64,000 bases of DNA, from contig NZ_JAGGQJ010000018.1 of NCBI RefSeq assembly GCF_018613325.1, positions 106,469 to 170,468 of the forward strand, written 5' to 3'. The stretch comes from Bacillus sp. ISL-34 (lineage in GTDB: Bacteria; Bacillota; Bacilli; Bacillales; DSM-1321). The position numbers and the translations under genes were made by a program. Positions 33,239-43,858 of this stretch are shown here, one piece after another (the first letter of the stretch is position 1; the number at the start of each line of letters is the position of its first letter). The notes beneath the pieces were generated by a model. It searched no databases. It worked only from the letters and a program-made list of their open reading frames with translations, and was not told the origin of the DNA.

Positions 33239-34036
33239 ATGCCAAACATAACAAAAATAACAACCCAAAAGAAACGTAAAGATCGTTATAACATTTTCGT
33301 TGACGAAAAATATGCCTTCAGTGTAGACGAAGAAGTGCTATTGAAATTTCATTTAAAAAAGGGTCTGGAACTTGATGACCTGCTTTTGGCTGAAATACAA
33401 TTCCATGATGAAATCCAAAAAGCATTTACCGATGCACTTAATTATTTATCATACCGGATGCGCTCGGAATCGGAAATTCGCCTTTATTTAAAAAAGAAGG
33501 AAACGGAAGAGCCGATCATTAAGGAAGCGATACATAAACTATACAGCTTTAACTATTTAGACGACCTTGAATTTGCAAAGGCTTACGTACGGACCCATGT
33601 GAACGGAGGCAATAAAGGGCCCACTACCCTTAAGCTCGAGCTTAGGGAAAAAGGGGTGCAAGAAAAGCTGGTTGTCGAGGCATTGAAGGAATACCCTTAT
33701 GATATTCAGATTGATCATGCAAGGAAACTTGCTGGAAAAGCGGTAAAAAAGGAAAAAAACATTTCTGAACGGGCATTAATGCTGAAAGTTGAACAAACCT
33801 TGTTACGGAAAGGTTTCCCTAGAGATGTCATTCATGAAGCACTTGAAGATGTGACGGTTGAAAAGGATGAAGATGAACAATGGGATTCTCTTTGCCACCA
33901 TGCCGAAAAAATGCAGCGTCGATATAAAAACCATGAAGGCTTCGAATATGAACAAAAAATGAAGCAGGCATTATACCGAAAAGGTTTTCCAATAGAATTG
34001 ATTGAGCGTTATCTTTCCAATCCAGATGGGGATTAA
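33239..34036 (+). CDS. recX: Recombination regulator RecX
   Basis: 265 residues, typical of the longer Bacillus RecX. It is a string of three-helix repeats, with FTDALNYLSYRMRSESEIRLYL, NYLDDLEFAKAYVRTHV and KLELREKGVQEKLVVEAL as recognisable units. RecX binds RecA and modulates its filament. The start at MPNITKITTQKKRKDRYNIF matches the family. The divergent spacing to yfhF is 125 bp. Confidence 0.92.
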   Translation: MPNITKITTQKKRKDRYNIFVDEKYAFSVDEEVLLKFHLKKGLELDDLLLAEIQFHDEIQKAFTDALNYLSYRMRSESEIRLYLKKKETEEPIIKEAIHKLYSFNYLDDLEFAKAYVRTHVNGGNKGPTTLKLELREKGVQEKLVVEALKEYPYDIQIDHARKLAGKAVKKEKNISERALMLKVEQTLLRKGFPRDVIHEALEDVTVEKDEDEQWDSLCHHAEKMQRRYKNHEGFEYEQKMKQALYRKGFPIELIERYLSNPDGD

Positions 34037-34111
34037 GTGCATCGATAGCCAAATCACAAAATTTTGTTTAATATAGAAGTAAATTAATATTTCATTTAAG
34101 GAGTCATATAT

Positions 34112-34423
34112 ATGAGTGACGTAAGATACAGCAAGTTGTCCGCCTATGAACTACAGCAGGAAATTGCAGCGTTGACTGAAAAAGCCAGAAAAGCAGAGCA
34201 ATTGGGTATGGTTAATGAATTTTCAGTATTGGAACGAAAAGTGACGATGGCCAAGGCCTATTTGTTAAATCCGGATGATTTCAAAAAAGGTGAAATATAT
34301 CAAATTGACGGAGATCCCGGTGTCTATTTCAAAATTGATTATATGAACGGCGTTTTCGCCTGGGGTTATCGCTTAGGTGGAAGCGGTAAGGAAGAAGCAC
34401 TGCCGATTTCAATGTTGAAATAA
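34112..34423 (+). CDS. yfhH: YfhH family protein (DUF1811)
   Basis: 103 residues with AAGGAG. It begins RYSKLSAYELQQEIAALTEK and ends FAWGYRLGGSGKEEALPISM; the helical first half and SH3-like beta second half fit the YfhH/DUF1811 family. Function unknown. It follows recX in the same orientation, as in B. subtilis. Confidence 0.9.
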   Translation: MSDVRYSKLSAYELQQEIAALTEKARKAEQLGMVNEFSVLERKVTMAKAYLLNPDDFKKGEIYQIDGDPGVYFKIDYMNGVFAWGYRLGGSGKEEALPISMLK

Positions 34424-34464
34424 AAAGGAACCGGGGAAGTACCCGATTCCTTCTGATTCACCTT

Positions 34465-34620
34465 TTAATTCGATCGCTCGTTTGATGCTTTCATTCTTTC
34501 TTGAGGGTGTGTATTAATACTGCCATCTGCACGCTTTGAAGCATATCTTGCCTTTGCACGAGGCTCACCTTGGAATTTATTATTGTTTTGGTTGGGGAAT
34601 CCTTTTTGTTTATTTCGCAA
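34465..34620 (-). CDS. sspK: Small acid-soluble spore protein K
   Basis: 51 residues from TTG 34620, seven bases after GGAGGAG. The sequence [20 protein letters not shown] followed by [20 protein letters not shown] is a clear SspK: a minor SASP made in the forespore. It lies between yfhH and yfhJ on the opposite strand. Confidence 0.93.
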   Translation of the reverse strand: MRNKQKGFPNQNNNKFQGEPRAKARYASKRADGSINTHPQERMKASNERSN

Positions 34621-34733
34621 ATTTTTCTCCTCCAAGCATCAGATTAAAGAAAGAAGCGTTTCCGCTTACAACTAGTATGGGTATGGGACAGTATAGTTCA
34701 TTCTGTAAAAATATTGGCAATGAGGTGGTTCTA

Positions 34734-35000
34734 ATGAATGATTACCATGAAAGATTAACCAAGATACTGCTTGAGAAAAATGAACACATCACGTATGAGC
34801 AAGCTTTGACTTGGGTGGAATTATTATGGGAAGATTTCGAGGCGACCTATGCAAAGGCCGGGCATGAATATGCCGGAGAAGAAATGACATCGCGCGTTGT
34901 AATGACCTGGATTGATAACTACGGAGAGCAATTCCACGAATTCATTGCAAAAAACCCTAAATATAAACAATTATTAAATCAGCAGAATCGAGTGCATTAA
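34734..35000 (+). CDS. yfhJ: YfhJ family WVELL protein
   Basis: 88 residues from ATG 34734 (GAGGTGG upstream). The family hallmark WVELLWEDFEATYAKAGHEY is present, with the C-terminal helix QFHEFIAKNPKYKQLL. The 66-codon upstream extension in frame overlaps sspK antisense and is not part of the family. Function unknown. Confidence 0.9.
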   Translation: MNDYHERLTKILLEKNEHITYEQALTWVELLWEDFEATYAKAGHEYAGEEMTSRVVMTWIDNYGEQFHEFIAKNPKYKQLLNQQNRVH

Positions 35001-35045
35001 AAAAGCTGATTCCAGAGGGGTTCCCTGGAATCAGCTCTTTTTCAA
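35001..35045. terminator. Bidirectional terminator between yfhJ and yfhP
   Basis: AGCTGATTCCAG pairs with CTGGAATCAGCT around seven to eight bases, with T and A runs on either side. Confidence 0.85.
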
Positions 35046-35055
35046 TATGCAGTGA

Positions 35056-36033
35056 CTACAAAATAATATTCAATTTCTTCTGCAGTTTCGCTTCGCTAAA
35101 GATCCAGCCGGTATAAGAATTCAAGATATTCAATTCGCTGTCTAAATGGACCACTGCCACAAACGGGTAATATCCATTGCTGCGGTATCTTAAATCGATA
35201 AAACGGACTTCATAATATTCTTTTATCTGTTCGATTTCAAAGCGGTAAACCGGAGAAAAGGACAGAAAGGCTGCCAAGTTGATATCCTTCTTGGCGGCTT
35301 CGAGAATTTCACTTTCAGGCAATGGCACTCGATCGAACGTATCTAGAATCTTCAAATATCCATTATCGGCCCGTGCCACATAATAATTCTTTTCGGTAAT
35401 CACCGCAATTTTCCAGCGGTGAAAACGCATGGTCGGTGATAAAAGAATTTTCCTTGCTCCAGGAATTTGCTTTTTGACCACTCTTTTTATAAAAGCTTGT
35501 TCCCTGAATCTGGAGATGTAATATATGACGAGTATTCCGTAAATAGAGAGAAATAAATAGCCTGGAGGAAATCCAAAGCCCCATAAGATCAGGCCGGCAA
35601 CATGTATTCCAAAAATGAACGGGTCAAATGTATTGATGACCCCTAAAGCTACCCATTTTGACGAAATTGGCCTAAGAGCCTGGGTCCCATAAGCATTGAA
35701 TATATCCACGAATACATGAAGGAATACGGCTAAAAAGGTCCAAAGCCAAAGATGAAGGTAATTTGCTTCAGGTATGATGGCGAAAAGTGCTCCGCTGATA
35801 ATCAAGGGCCAAAGTAAAACAGCGGGAATGGAATGCGTGATTCCACGGTGGTTTCGTATATATACAGCGTTATTCCTTAATTTTAAAACGGTGTCAATGT
35901 CTGGAGCTTGTGATCCCAATATCGTACCTGCTATGACTGCACTTGCAGTGACTGGGCTCTGCGCAATGACCGGATCTAATGTGGCAAGACCTCCAAGGGC
36001 AATTCCCATGACAAAGTGAGTACCTGTATCCAA
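35056..36033 (-). CDS. yfhP: Membrane-bound metal-dependent hydrolase YfhP
   Basis: 325 residues. The first half is the YdjM/DUF457-type membrane hydrolase: MDTGTHFVMGIALGGLATLD, GSQAPDIDTVLKL and HRGITHSIPA carry the conserved His/Asp residues, followed by FLHVFVDIFNAYG. The second half is a soluble domain specific to YfhP. In B. subtilis YfhP is reported as a transcription-affecting membrane protein; its substrate is not known. Opposite strand to yfhJ and mutY. Confidence 0.9.
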   Translation of the reverse strand: MDTGTHFVMGIALGGLATLDPVIAQSPVTASAVIAGTILGSQAPDIDTVLKLRNNAVYIRNHRGITHSIPAVLLWPLIISGALFAIIPEANYLHLWLWTFLAVFLHVFVDIFNAYGTQALRPISSKWVALGVINTFDPFIFGIHVAGLILWGFGFPPGYLFLSIYGILVIYYISRFREQAFIKRVVKKQIPGARKILLSPTMRFHRWKIAVITEKNYYVARADNGYLKILDTFDRVPLPESEILEAAKKDINLAAFLSFSPVYRFEIEQIKEYYEVRFIDLRYRSNGYYPFVAVVHLDSELNILNSYTGWIFSEAKLQKKLNIIL

Positions 36034-36240
36034 AAAACTAACCTCCCTGCCACAATTTGAAAAAAATGGTCTTCTCTCATCATACCGTATTTATATATTA
36101 ACCATCAAATGAATAAAATTTTTACTTATTTCCGTGCCCCGTTACAAATAAATGGATATGAACATGATATTAAAAAAAGAATGACCTACTATAGGTATTC
36201 CCATTTTTGATAAGAGTTTAACATCTTTGGAGGAACTGAT

Positions 36241-37347
36241 GTGAAAGAAATAACGATCCCGACAATAGAAAAAATAAAAATCGATGAATTTCAAAAAGAT
36301 TTGGTTTCCTGGTTTCTCGAAGAACAAAGAGAATTGCCATGGAGGGAAAATAAGGACCCATACCGTGTTTGGGTTTCTGAAATAATGCTACAGCAAACGA
36401 GAGTGGACACGGTCATCCCTTATTTCAACCGGTTTGTGGAATGGTTCCCCACACTCGAGGATTTTGCCAATGCCGATGAAGAGAAAATCCTAAAAGCGTG
36501 GGAAGGGCTGGGATATTACTCACGTGTAAGGAATCTGCATAGTGCCGTTCAGGAAGTGAAGGCATCCTATAATGGGATTGTACCGGATGATCCCGAGGAA
36601 ATTTCCAAATTGAAAGGTGTCGGCCCTTATACTGCTGGGGCGATTCTTAGTATCGCATACGGCAAGCCGGAGCCAGCCGTTGATGGAAACGTCATGCGTG
36701 TTTTATCAAGGATACTGATGATATATGAAGACATAGCAAAGCCAAAGACAAGAAAAACATTCGAAGCTGCCGTCAGAAAGCTGATCGATCATGAACATAC
36801 CTCTGCCTTCAATCAAGCCTTAATGGAACTTGGAGCATTGATCTGCACACCAGGTAAACCTGCCTGCCTATTATGTCCCGTTCAAAGTCATTGTCTAGCA
36901 TTTGAAGCTGGGGTTCAGTCGGAATTGCCGGTAAAAATCCAAAAGAAAAAAACGCGGGATGTACCAATTGTAGCTGCCGTTTTAACGAATGAAAAAGGTG
37001 AATTTTTAATTCACAAGCGAGCATCAGAAGGATTGCTTGCAAATCTTTGGGAATATCCGAATTTCGAAAACCATTCATCCCTTTTGCATAAGAGGGAATT
37101 CTTCGAGAGTCGGTTTCAGGAAATGTATGGCGTCAAACCGGAAATCACTGAATCACTTGTGAGGATTGAACATGTTTTCTCACATCTCGTTTGGAAAGTG
37201 GACACGTATATCGGAGTGGTCAAAGAAGCCATCAGTGAAGAGACATTAAGAGAACAGCAACTTAAGTGGGTTAGTGAAGCAGAGATGGATGAGTTAGCAT
37301 TTCCGGTTTCCCACCAAAAAATGATGAAGGCGTATAAAGAAAAATGA
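36241..37347 (+). CDS. mutY: A/G-specific adenine glycosylase MutY
   Basis: 368 residues, GTG start after TTTGGAGGAACTGAT. HhH-GPD glycosylase: catalytic E47 in [12 protein letters not shown]148 in [13 protein letters not shown], and the iron-sulfur cysteines C202, C209, C212 and C218 with C-6x-C-2x-C-5x-C spacing. The C-terminal NUDIX-like domain recognises 8-oxoG. It removes adenine mispaired with 8-oxoguanine in DNA. Position between yfhP and fabL matches B. subtilis yfhQ. Confidence 0.95.
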   Translation: MKEITIPTIEKIKIDEFQKDLVSWFLEEQRELPWRENKDPYRVWVSEIMLQQTRVDTVIPYFNRFVEWFPTLEDFANADEEKILKAWEGLGYYSRVRNLHSAVQEVKASYNGIVPDDPEEISKLKGVGPYTAGAILSIAYGKPEPAVDGNVMRVLSRILMIYEDIAKPKTRKTFEAAVRKLIDHEHTSAFNQALMELGALICTPGKPACLLCPVQSHCLAFEAGVQSELPVKIQKKKTRDVPIVAAVLTNEKGEFLIHKRASEGLLANLWEYPNFENHSSLLHKREFFESRFQEMYGVKPEITESLVRIEHVFSHLVWKVDTYIGVVKEAISEETLREQQLKWVSEAEMDELAFPVSHQKMMKAYKEK

Positions 37348-37573
37348 TGTATTGAATAAAGGATTCGTGGGTTCAATCATCATACATGCATTATATTTGG
37401 GGTGCGTTTTGTAAATCCGTGGGGAACAGGCAGTGGGATTTCAGAATGAAAAATGAATCCGGTAAGGTAATTCACCTTCTTATATCCCTTAACGGAGACA
37501 GCCCTGATTTGCGCAATGTCTATAACGCCTTATAATAAAGTAGTGATTTAAAAAAGGCGCTAGAGATATCATG

Positions 37574-37614
37574 CTAAAAGAGGATATCCGCTAAGATATC
37601 CTCTTCCTTTTGTT
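37574..37614. terminator. Bidirectional terminator between mutY and yfhS
   Basis: AAGAGGATATC pairs with GATATCCTCTT around CCGCTAA. The rest of the 290-bp gap (37348-37641) shows no gene. Confidence 0.8.
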
Positions 37615-37641
37615 AATTTTCAAAGCCATATCCGTATAAAA

Positions 37642-37866
37642 TCAATCGTAAATGGTTTTCGTTCCATGAGTATAATCGGCTTCCTGCCTATTAAGTCCGC
37701 CTCTATTTTCAATTTCTTTGACGATTTCGCTATGGATACTCTGTCCTTCTTGGTTTAAATAAGGTACCATTTGTTGAAGGGAGTGATGAAAATAGGCAAG
37801 TTCACTATTTTCCCAATCCGATTTTTTCATCATCGACAACTCTGTCATATCACGTCCAACATACAT
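37642..37866 (-). CDS. yfhS: YfhS-like small protein
   Basis: 74 residues from ATG 37866 (AAGGAG upstream). It starts MYVGRDMTELSMMKKSDWEN and is helical and acidic, ending NRQEADYTHGTKTIYD. Length and location between mutY and fabL match B. subtilis yfhS, a spore-related gene of unknown role. The symbol is given on position and general similarity. Confidence 0.7.
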   Translation of the reverse strand: MYVGRDMTELSMMKKSDWENSELAYFHHSLQQMVPYLNQEGQSIHSEIVKEIENRGGLNRQEADYTHGTKTIYD

Positions 37867-37874
37867 AACAGTAA

Positions 37875-38684
<810 letters not shown>

Positions 38685-38765
38685 TGTAACTGGAAAAATT
38701 TAAATGTTATTAGTTGGATAACACTCCTTGATATTGGTTATCTTATTATCGTGGAGGTGATATCA

Positions 38766-39047
38766 ATGGCTAATAACAATAATAAATCACAAGCAGGTAC
38801 TAACGTTCAACAAGTAAGACAACAAAACGCGCAATCTCAGCAAGGTCAAGGTCAAGGCCAATTCGGTACTGAGTTTGCAAGTGAAACAAACGTACAAGAA
38901 GTGAGACAACAAAACGCACAATCTCAGCAAAAAAAGGGTCAAGCTCAATCTCAAGGCCAATTCGGTACTGAGTTCGCTTCTGAAACAAACGTTCAAGAAG
39001 TGAAACAGCAAAACCAAAGATCTCAAAGCAATAAAAACCAAGGCTAA
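38766..39047 (+). CDS. sspE: Gamma-type small acid-soluble spore protein
   Basis: 93 residues behind GGAGGTGATATCA. Glutamine-, asparagine- and serine-rich with no acidic or hydrophobic core. Two copies of the block GQFGTEFASETNVQEV followed by (R/K)QQNxxSQ, and a first partial copy (GTNVQQVRQQNAQSQQ), form the internal repeats of gamma-SASP. It stores amino acids in the spore and is degraded by GPR at the TEFASE sites during germination. A terminator follows. Confidence 0.93.
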   Translation: MANNNNKSQAGTNVQQVRQQNAQSQQGQGQGQFGTEFASETNVQEVRQQNAQSQQKKGQAQSQGQFGTEFASETNVQEVKQQNQRSQSNKNQG

Positions 39048-39055
39048 TTGCCGAT

Positions 39056-39091
39056 GAAAAGCATCCTTCTAATGAAGGGTGCTTTTTTTTG
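39056..39091 (+). terminator. Terminator of sspE
   Basis: AAAGCATCCTTC pairs with GAAGGGTGCTTT around TAAT and is followed by a long T run. Confidence 0.85.
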
Positions 39092-39207
39092 ACTTCCAAT
39101 GGATTCGACAAATGTTTCGTTGTGTTTACATTTTATGTCAAAGGAAAAAACGGATAAAAATAGAATATACATACTATAGAAAAAATACAGATTAGGAAGG
39201 TGCAATC

Positions 39208-39462
39208 ATGGAGGAATTTAACCGGCTTATAAACAACCAGTTGAAAACCATGGATAAGCTTTTACTTTTACAATCCGAAATCGAAAGATGCCAAGATATA
39301 GAGAAGCAACTTCTTGCCCTGGAAGAGGAGAGTGAAGCGATCACCATTCAGGAAGAGATTCAACTCAAAAAGCAGGAATTGAAAAGTATCCATGATATGT
39401 TCGAGAAGCAAACGGAAGAAGTCATCCGTTATTTTCAGCAAGGACAGGCTGCCATACGATAA
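39208..39462 (+). CDS. ygaB: YgaB family protein
   Basis: 84 residues, start after GGAAGG. Almost entirely a coiled-coil: MDKLLLLQSEIERCQDIEKQ and EEEIQ-type heptads to the end. Length and location between sspE and ygaC match the YgaB family (PF14182). Function unknown. Confidence 0.87.
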   Translation: MEEFNRLINNQLKTMDKLLLLQSEIERCQDIEKQLLALEEESEAITIQEEIQLKKQELKSIHDMFEKQTEEVIRYFQQGQAAIR

Positions 39463-39695
39463 ATTACCGGCTAATTTCTAAGTTAAAATGGGTGGATGGT
39501 CAGACTTTTTCGACTTATTTACACATTTTCACTGGGAGATTAGCCACTTTTGTTTTAAATTTATGAATAAATCGCTATAATATAGGAATATAGGGTAAAT
39601 GGAAAAAAGTATATATTTTAAATACACACAACAACTGCAAACGGAATAGGGCACAGTACGCTGTCAGGGTGTCTATAGAAAGTAGGGAGAGATAA

Positions 39696-40226
39696 ATGGG
39701 GATTGTTCCTGCCGAAGGAGGAAAAATCCAAATCCATAGCTATAAACATAATGGACATATCCATCGTATCTGGGAAGAGACAACCGTTTTAAAAGGGACC
39801 CAAAATCTGGTGATAGCAGCGAATGACCGTACTATGGTAACGGAATCAGATGGAAGGACCTGGATTACGAGAGAGCCGGCGATTTGCTATTTTCATTCAA
39901 AGTATTGGTTTAATGTTATTGGTATGTTGAGAGAGGACGGGGTTTATTATTATTGCAATATCAGTTCGCCGTTCACATACGATTCGGGAGCATTGAAATA
40001 CATTGATTATGACCTGGACATTAAAGTATTCCCAGATATGACGTTTAATTTGCTGGATGAGGATGAATATGAAAGGCATCGGAAAGAAATGAATTACCCG
40101 GATGCCATCGATTCAATTTTGAAACAGAACGTAGACTTTTTGATTTATATGATACGCCAGCGAAAAGGACCATTCTCCGCAGAGTTTATTGATAGTTGGT
40201 ATGAACGCTTTTTAACCTATCGATGA
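39696..40226 (+). CDS. ntdP: Nucleoside tri-/diphosphate phosphatase NtdP (YgaC, DUF402)
   Basis: 176 residues with TAGGGAGAGATAA upstream. DUF402 family: the core [20 protein letters not shown] with the acidic [12 protein letters not shown] and [10 protein letters not shown] segments contains the conserved aspartates and glutamates that hold divalent metals in related phosphatases. It hydrolyses nucleoside tri- and diphosphates. In Bacillus it lies, as here, between ygaB and ygaD. Confidence 0.9.
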   Translation: MGIVPAEGGKIQIHSYKHNGHIHRIWEETTVLKGTQNLVIAANDRTMVTESDGRTWITREPAICYFHSKYWFNVIGMLREDGVYYYCNISSPFTYDSGALKYIDYDLDIKVFPDMTFNLLDEDEYERHRKEMNYPDAIDSILKQNVDFLIYMIRQRKGPFSAEFIDSWYERFLTYR

Positions 40227-40264
40227 TAGAAAAGGCCTGCTTCTTAATTGGCAGGCTTTTTCAT
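40226..40264 (+). terminator. Terminator of ntdP
   Basis: AAAGGCCTGC pairs with GCAGGCTTTTT around an AT-rich loop. Confidence 0.75.
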
Positions 40265-40450
40265 TGTGTATCGTATCTACACAACTGATTCAATCCTTCA
40301 AGAATGCAGGAAACATTAAAACTCCTTTAAATGTGTATGAAAGTTAGTGGATGAAATCTTTTTGATAGTTAATTCATCGAAAAGGAAAATATAATGGAAT
40401 AGTGCAAATAAGATTCCAAGGATTTAATGATTCAGAAAAGGAGGAATTCC

Positions 40451-42199
40451 GTGGGGAGCATTAAGAGATATTTGCAATTCGTTAAACCATATAAATGGCA
40501 GATAATCGGGACGGTTCTGATTGGATTGCTAAAGTTCGCGATTCCGCTTTTGCTTCCATTGCTCAGTAAGTATATCGTGGATGACATCATCGGAAATGGT
40601 GACCTGTCCAAGGCCGTGAAGTCCGAACGCCTTTTATGGGCAATGGCCATCATGATTTTCATTTTCGTTGCAGTTAGACCGCCGATTGAGTATTACAGAC
40701 AATATTTCGCTCAATGGACCGGAACGAAAATCTTATATGATATTCGTAATGATTTATTTACTCATATACAGAAACTGAGTTTTAAATATTATTCAAATAC
40801 AAGGGTGGGCGAGGTCATTTCAAGGATGATCACGGACGTGGAACAAACGAAGAACTTTGTCATCACGGGTTTGATGAATCTTTGGCTCGATATCGCAACG
40901 ATCATCATAGTGATAGTCATCATGTTTACGATGGACGTGAAGTTAACCATTGTATCCATCATCATGCTTCCATTTTACGCATTTTCGATTAAGCATTTCT
41001 TTGGCAAGCTGAGAACCTATACAAGGATTCGGTCCCAAGCGTTAGCGGATGTACAGAGTCACCTTCATGAACGGGTTTCAGGGATGTCAGTCATCAAAAG
41101 CTTTGCGATTGAAGACAGGGAACAGGAATTGTTTGCGAAGCAGAACAAGAATTTCCTCGATAAGGCCTTAAAGCATACGAGCTGGAATGCAAAGTCATTT
41201 GCTGTCGTAAATACGATCACGGATATTGCCCCCTTGCTCGTGATAGGATTTGCCGGTTATCAAGTCATTCATGAACAATTGTCACTGGGTACCATGGTTG
41301 CTTTCGTCGGTTTCATTGACCGGCTATATAATCCCCTCAGACGTTTAGTTAACTCTTCGACGACAATGACCCAGACATTGGCGTCCATGGACAGGGTTTT
41401 TGAGTTTGTGGATGAGAAGTATGATATCGATGACGAACCAGGGGCGAAAGAGCTGAAGCATGTAGATGGCCGAATAACCTTTCAGGATGTATCGTTTGCT
41501 TATGACGAGAAAGAGGCACCCGTTTTGAAACATATAAACTTGGATGTTAAACCAGGGGAAACCATTGCACTTGTCGGGATGAGCGGCGGCGGGAAATCCT
41601 CGATCGTCAGTTTGATTTCCCGTTTCTATGATGTGACGGAGGGAAGGGTATTATTGGATGGGACGGATATCCGTAAATATCAAGTCCGCAGCCTAAGAGA
41701 TAAAATAGGAATGGTTCTGCAGGATAATATCTTATTTAGTGAATCGGTTAAGGCCAACATCCTTATGGGACGGCCTGATGCAAGTGATGAAGAAGTATTT
41801 GAAGCGGCAAAGGCTGCGAATGCCCATGACTTCATCATGGGCCTGAAAGAAGGATATGAAACGAAAGTCGGGGAGCGGGGAGTTAAATTATCCGGAGGCC
41901 AAAAGCAACGGGTGGCCATTGCGAGGGTATTTTTGAAAAACCCGCCAATCCTTGTTCTCGACGAAGCCACATCCGCATTGGATTTGGAAAGTGAACACTA
42001 TATTCAGGAGGCACTGGATATTTTGGCGAAAAACCGGACCACCATCATCGTGGCCCATCGGTTATCAACCATCACCCATGCCGATCGGATCGTTCATATC
42101 GATAATGGGGAAATTACAGAAATGGGAACACACGAAGAACTTATGAAAAAGCAAGGGCATTACTACAACCTATTTCAAGTGCAACAATTGGATTCTTAA
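40451..42199 (+). CDS. ygaD: ABC exporter YgaD (fused membrane and ATPase domains)
   Basis: 582 residues from GTG 40451, nine bases after the strong site AAAAGGAGG; an ATG eight codons earlier overlaps that site. Six-helix ABC exporter domain (residues about 15-310), then the ATPase: Walker [11 protein letters not shown]-loop [12 protein letters not shown], signature LSGGQKQR, Walker [13 protein letters not shown] and the VAHRLSTI switch. Single polypeptide half-transporter of the MsbA/LmrA type, expected to dimerise. The substrate is unknown. Confidence 0.92.
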   Translation: MGSIKRYLQFVKPYKWQIIGTVLIGLLKFAIPLLLPLLSKYIVDDIIGNGDLSKAVKSERLLWAMAIMIFIFVAVRPPIEYYRQYFAQWTGTKILYDIRNDLFTHIQKLSFKYYSNTRVGEVISRMITDVEQTKNFVITGLMNLWLDIATIIIVIVIMFTMDVKLTIVSIIMLPFYAFSIKHFFGKLRTYTRIRSQALADVQSHLHERVSGMSVIKSFAIEDREQELFAKQNKNFLDKALKHTSWNAKSFAVVNTITDIAPLLVIGFAGYQVIHEQLSLGTMVAFVGFIDRLYNPLRRLVNSSTTMTQTLASMDRVFEFVDEKYDIDDEPGAKELKHVDGRITFQDVSFAYDEKEAPVLKHINLDVKPGETIALVGMSGGGKSSIVSLISRFYDVTEGRVLLDGTDIRKYQVRSLRDKIGMVLQDNILFSESVKANILMGRPDASDEEVFEAAKAANAHDFIMGLKEGYETKVGERGVKLSGGQKQRVAIARVFLKNPPILVLDEATSALDLESEHYIQEALDILAKNRTTIIVAHRLSTITHADRIVHIDNGEITEMGTHEELMKKQGHYYNLFQVQQLDS

Positions 42200-42223
42200 G
42201 AAGGAAAAACAATATATTAAAGA

Positions 42224-42256
42224 AGACCATTCCGCTAACGGGAATGGTCTTTCTTA
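42224..42256. terminator. Terminator between ygaD and the EamA gene
   Basis: GACCATTCC pairs with GGAATGGTC around GCTAACG and continues into TTTCTTATT. Confidence 0.75.
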
Positions 42257-42282
42257 TTCTTATACGAACCGGTGCAAGCACG

Positions 42283-43203
42283 TTATGAAATCCTTTTTTC
42301 ATGCAGCGTTTTTTTTCTGTCAGGAAGGAATTGCGGCAGATGCTTTATACCCTCAGGTAAAGCGATGCCGACGATGATCAAGCACATCCCGAACCATTGC
42401 AGTGATGTAACTTGTTCATTCAAGAAGATGACGGAAACGACCATCGCTGAAGGCAGTTCCGCAGCACAAAGAATCGTTCCAAGCCCGACACCCACTTTCG
42501 GCAAACTGACAGCAAAGAAGAAGAAAGGAACTAAAACACCCAAAGTTCCGAGCAGCAGTCCGTAGTACCATAGGTTCGTTTGGACAAGATTCGTCACAAG
42601 CGTGACGGGGTTAGTCGTGAATACAGCAGTCAGCATGCCACCCGTTGCAATGAAAAACAACCGTTTCATTGAAGATTCCCCAACTGCGAATTGAGAGTTA
42701 CAATACATATATAGCGCAAAAAGCACCGCAGACAATAGTCCGAACAATACGCCTTTTAGGCTTAGGGCAGATAGAGGCTGACCAAAGATCGCCCCTGCCA
42801 ATAAAGTTCCGATGAAGAGGACGAAAATGGCAATGAGTTTATTTTTATCCGGGCGTTTTTTATTTATGAAACTTTCAATGAGGACGCCTATCCAGGTAAA
42901 TTGAAATAAAAAGACAACGGCAATCGAAGCGGGAAGCTCAGATACGGAAACGGCATATGCCTTTCCGACGAAAGTGGACATCATGCCCGTGATTAAAAGT
43001 AATCCGGCACTCTTCCATGAAACTTTATATTTAAACGAAAAAAGAAATAAAACGGAGACAATCAGCCAACCGACGAGGTATTGACTGCCGACCAGTTCTC
43101 CAGATGAATGGCCATCCATGAATCCAAACTTGATCATGGTGGATAATGTGCCATATGAGATCGAACCGATTAAGACCATAATGGAATACTTTAAAAGTTG
43201 CAT
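42283..43203 (-). CDS. EamA/DMT family transporter
   Basis: 306 residues from ATG 43203, just after AGGGGTGAAAAAC; the 32 upstream codons in frame cover the leader hairpin. Ten membrane helices in two EamA repeats (the first from LLKYSIMVLIGSISYGTLST, the second around LKGVLFGLLSAVLFALYMYC). Such carriers export metabolites; the substrate is unknown. A terminator hairpin sits in the leader right before the ribosome site, implying regulated read-through. Inserted relative to B. subtilis between ygaD and ygaE. Confidence 0.88.
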   Translation of the reverse strand: MQLLKYSIMVLIGSISYGTLSTMIKFGFMDGHSSGELVGSQYLVGWLIVSVLFLFSFKYKVSWKSAGLLLITGMMSTFVGKAYAVSVSELPASIAVVFLFQFTWIGVLIESFINKKRPDKNKLIAIFVLFIGTLLAGAIFGQPLSALSLKGVLFGLLSAVLFALYMYCNSQFAVGESSMKRLFFIATGGMLTAVFTTNPVTLVTNLVQTNLWYYGLLLGTLGVLVPFFFFAVSLPKVGVGLGTILCAAELPSAMVVSVIFLNEQVTSLQWFGMCLIIVGIALPEGIKHLPQFLPDRKKTLHEKRIS

Positions 43204-43205
43204 GT

Positions 43206-43365
43206 TTTTCACCCCTGTAAAAATAAAAATCGCCACCTGCCAAAAAGGCAAGTGACGAACGAAAAAAGGAAATCCTTTTAAAATTCCGTCTCTCAACAAA
43301 AGCTGAGTTTAAAAACTTTTTTGTGTTGCATTACCTTAGCTTAAAGTCTTTGTGAATATTTGTCA
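43206..43365 (-). promoter_or_regulatory. Leader with terminator upstream of the EamA gene
   Basis: On the minus strand a promoter TTGACA-17 bp-TAAGCT lies near 43340-43365. A leader of about 135 nt follows, with a small CTCA..TGAG hairpin, a GGAA..TTCC hairpin and finally CACTTGCC-ttttt-GGCAGGTG (43233-43254) followed by GCGATTTTTATTTTT. That last element is an intrinsic terminator ending within about ten bases of the ribosome site, the layout of a riboswitch or attenuator. I do not recognise the ligand class. Confidence 0.5.
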
Positions 43366-43497
43366 ACCAGAAAAATAAGTTAAGCCTGCAGGTCGATCTT
43401 TAAGCTAAAGGCAGCGGCAGAAGTCGGATATGTTCCTTTCATGCATAGCAATTGAAAACCCTCAATGAGACGAATATGCCAAATGGGGGGACGTGCT

Positions 43498-43845
43498 TCA
43501 ATCTCCATTTTGCTGGAAGTCTTCCAATGTACCGCGGTATTCCGCGTCTTTCATTTTGCGAAGATTAGGCTTTTTTTCTGCAGGTGGTTCATCGTAAGGT
43601 TTTTGATTGTGAAGCTTGGAAAGTGCCAAACGATAATCCTGATCTTTCATTTTCAATTCATCATTGTCTGTTGGGGAGCTGATTTCGGTAACGGAATCAA
43701 CAGCCGAAGAGAAAGCGGGCTCTTCAAGCGGGTTCTCTTCCTCGGCAGCCGGCGGCTTACCTTCAGGTGATAAGGCTTTGATATTGTATGTGATCAAGCC
43801 CGTAACCGCTAATATGGCAACGATGATAATTAGAATTATGCCCAT
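43498..43845 (-). CDS. Small single-pass membrane protein, hypothetical
   Basis: 115 residues. One N-terminal membrane helix (GIILIIIVAILAVTGLITY, residues 2-20), then a hydrophilic tail rich in Glu, Pro and Asp with two similar segments, KMKDQDYRLALSKLHNQKPY and KMKDAEYRGTLEDFQQNG, suggesting an internal duplication. No family recognised. Last gene of the MarR-divergent efflux operon, 13 bases after the flavodoxin gene. Confidence 0.75.
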   Translation of the reverse strand: MGIILIIIVAILAVTGLITYNIKALSPEGKPPAAEEENPLEEPAFSSAVDSVTEISSPTDNDELKMKDQDYRLALSKLHNQKPYDEPPAEKKPNLRKMKDAEYRGTLEDFQQNGD

Positions 43846-43858
43846 TGAATCAAGCCTC

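Noticed and set aside
34536..34733. N-terminal 66-codon extension of YfhJ
   Set aside because: It lies antisense to sspK and is not part of the family; the start at 34734 has a good ribosome site.
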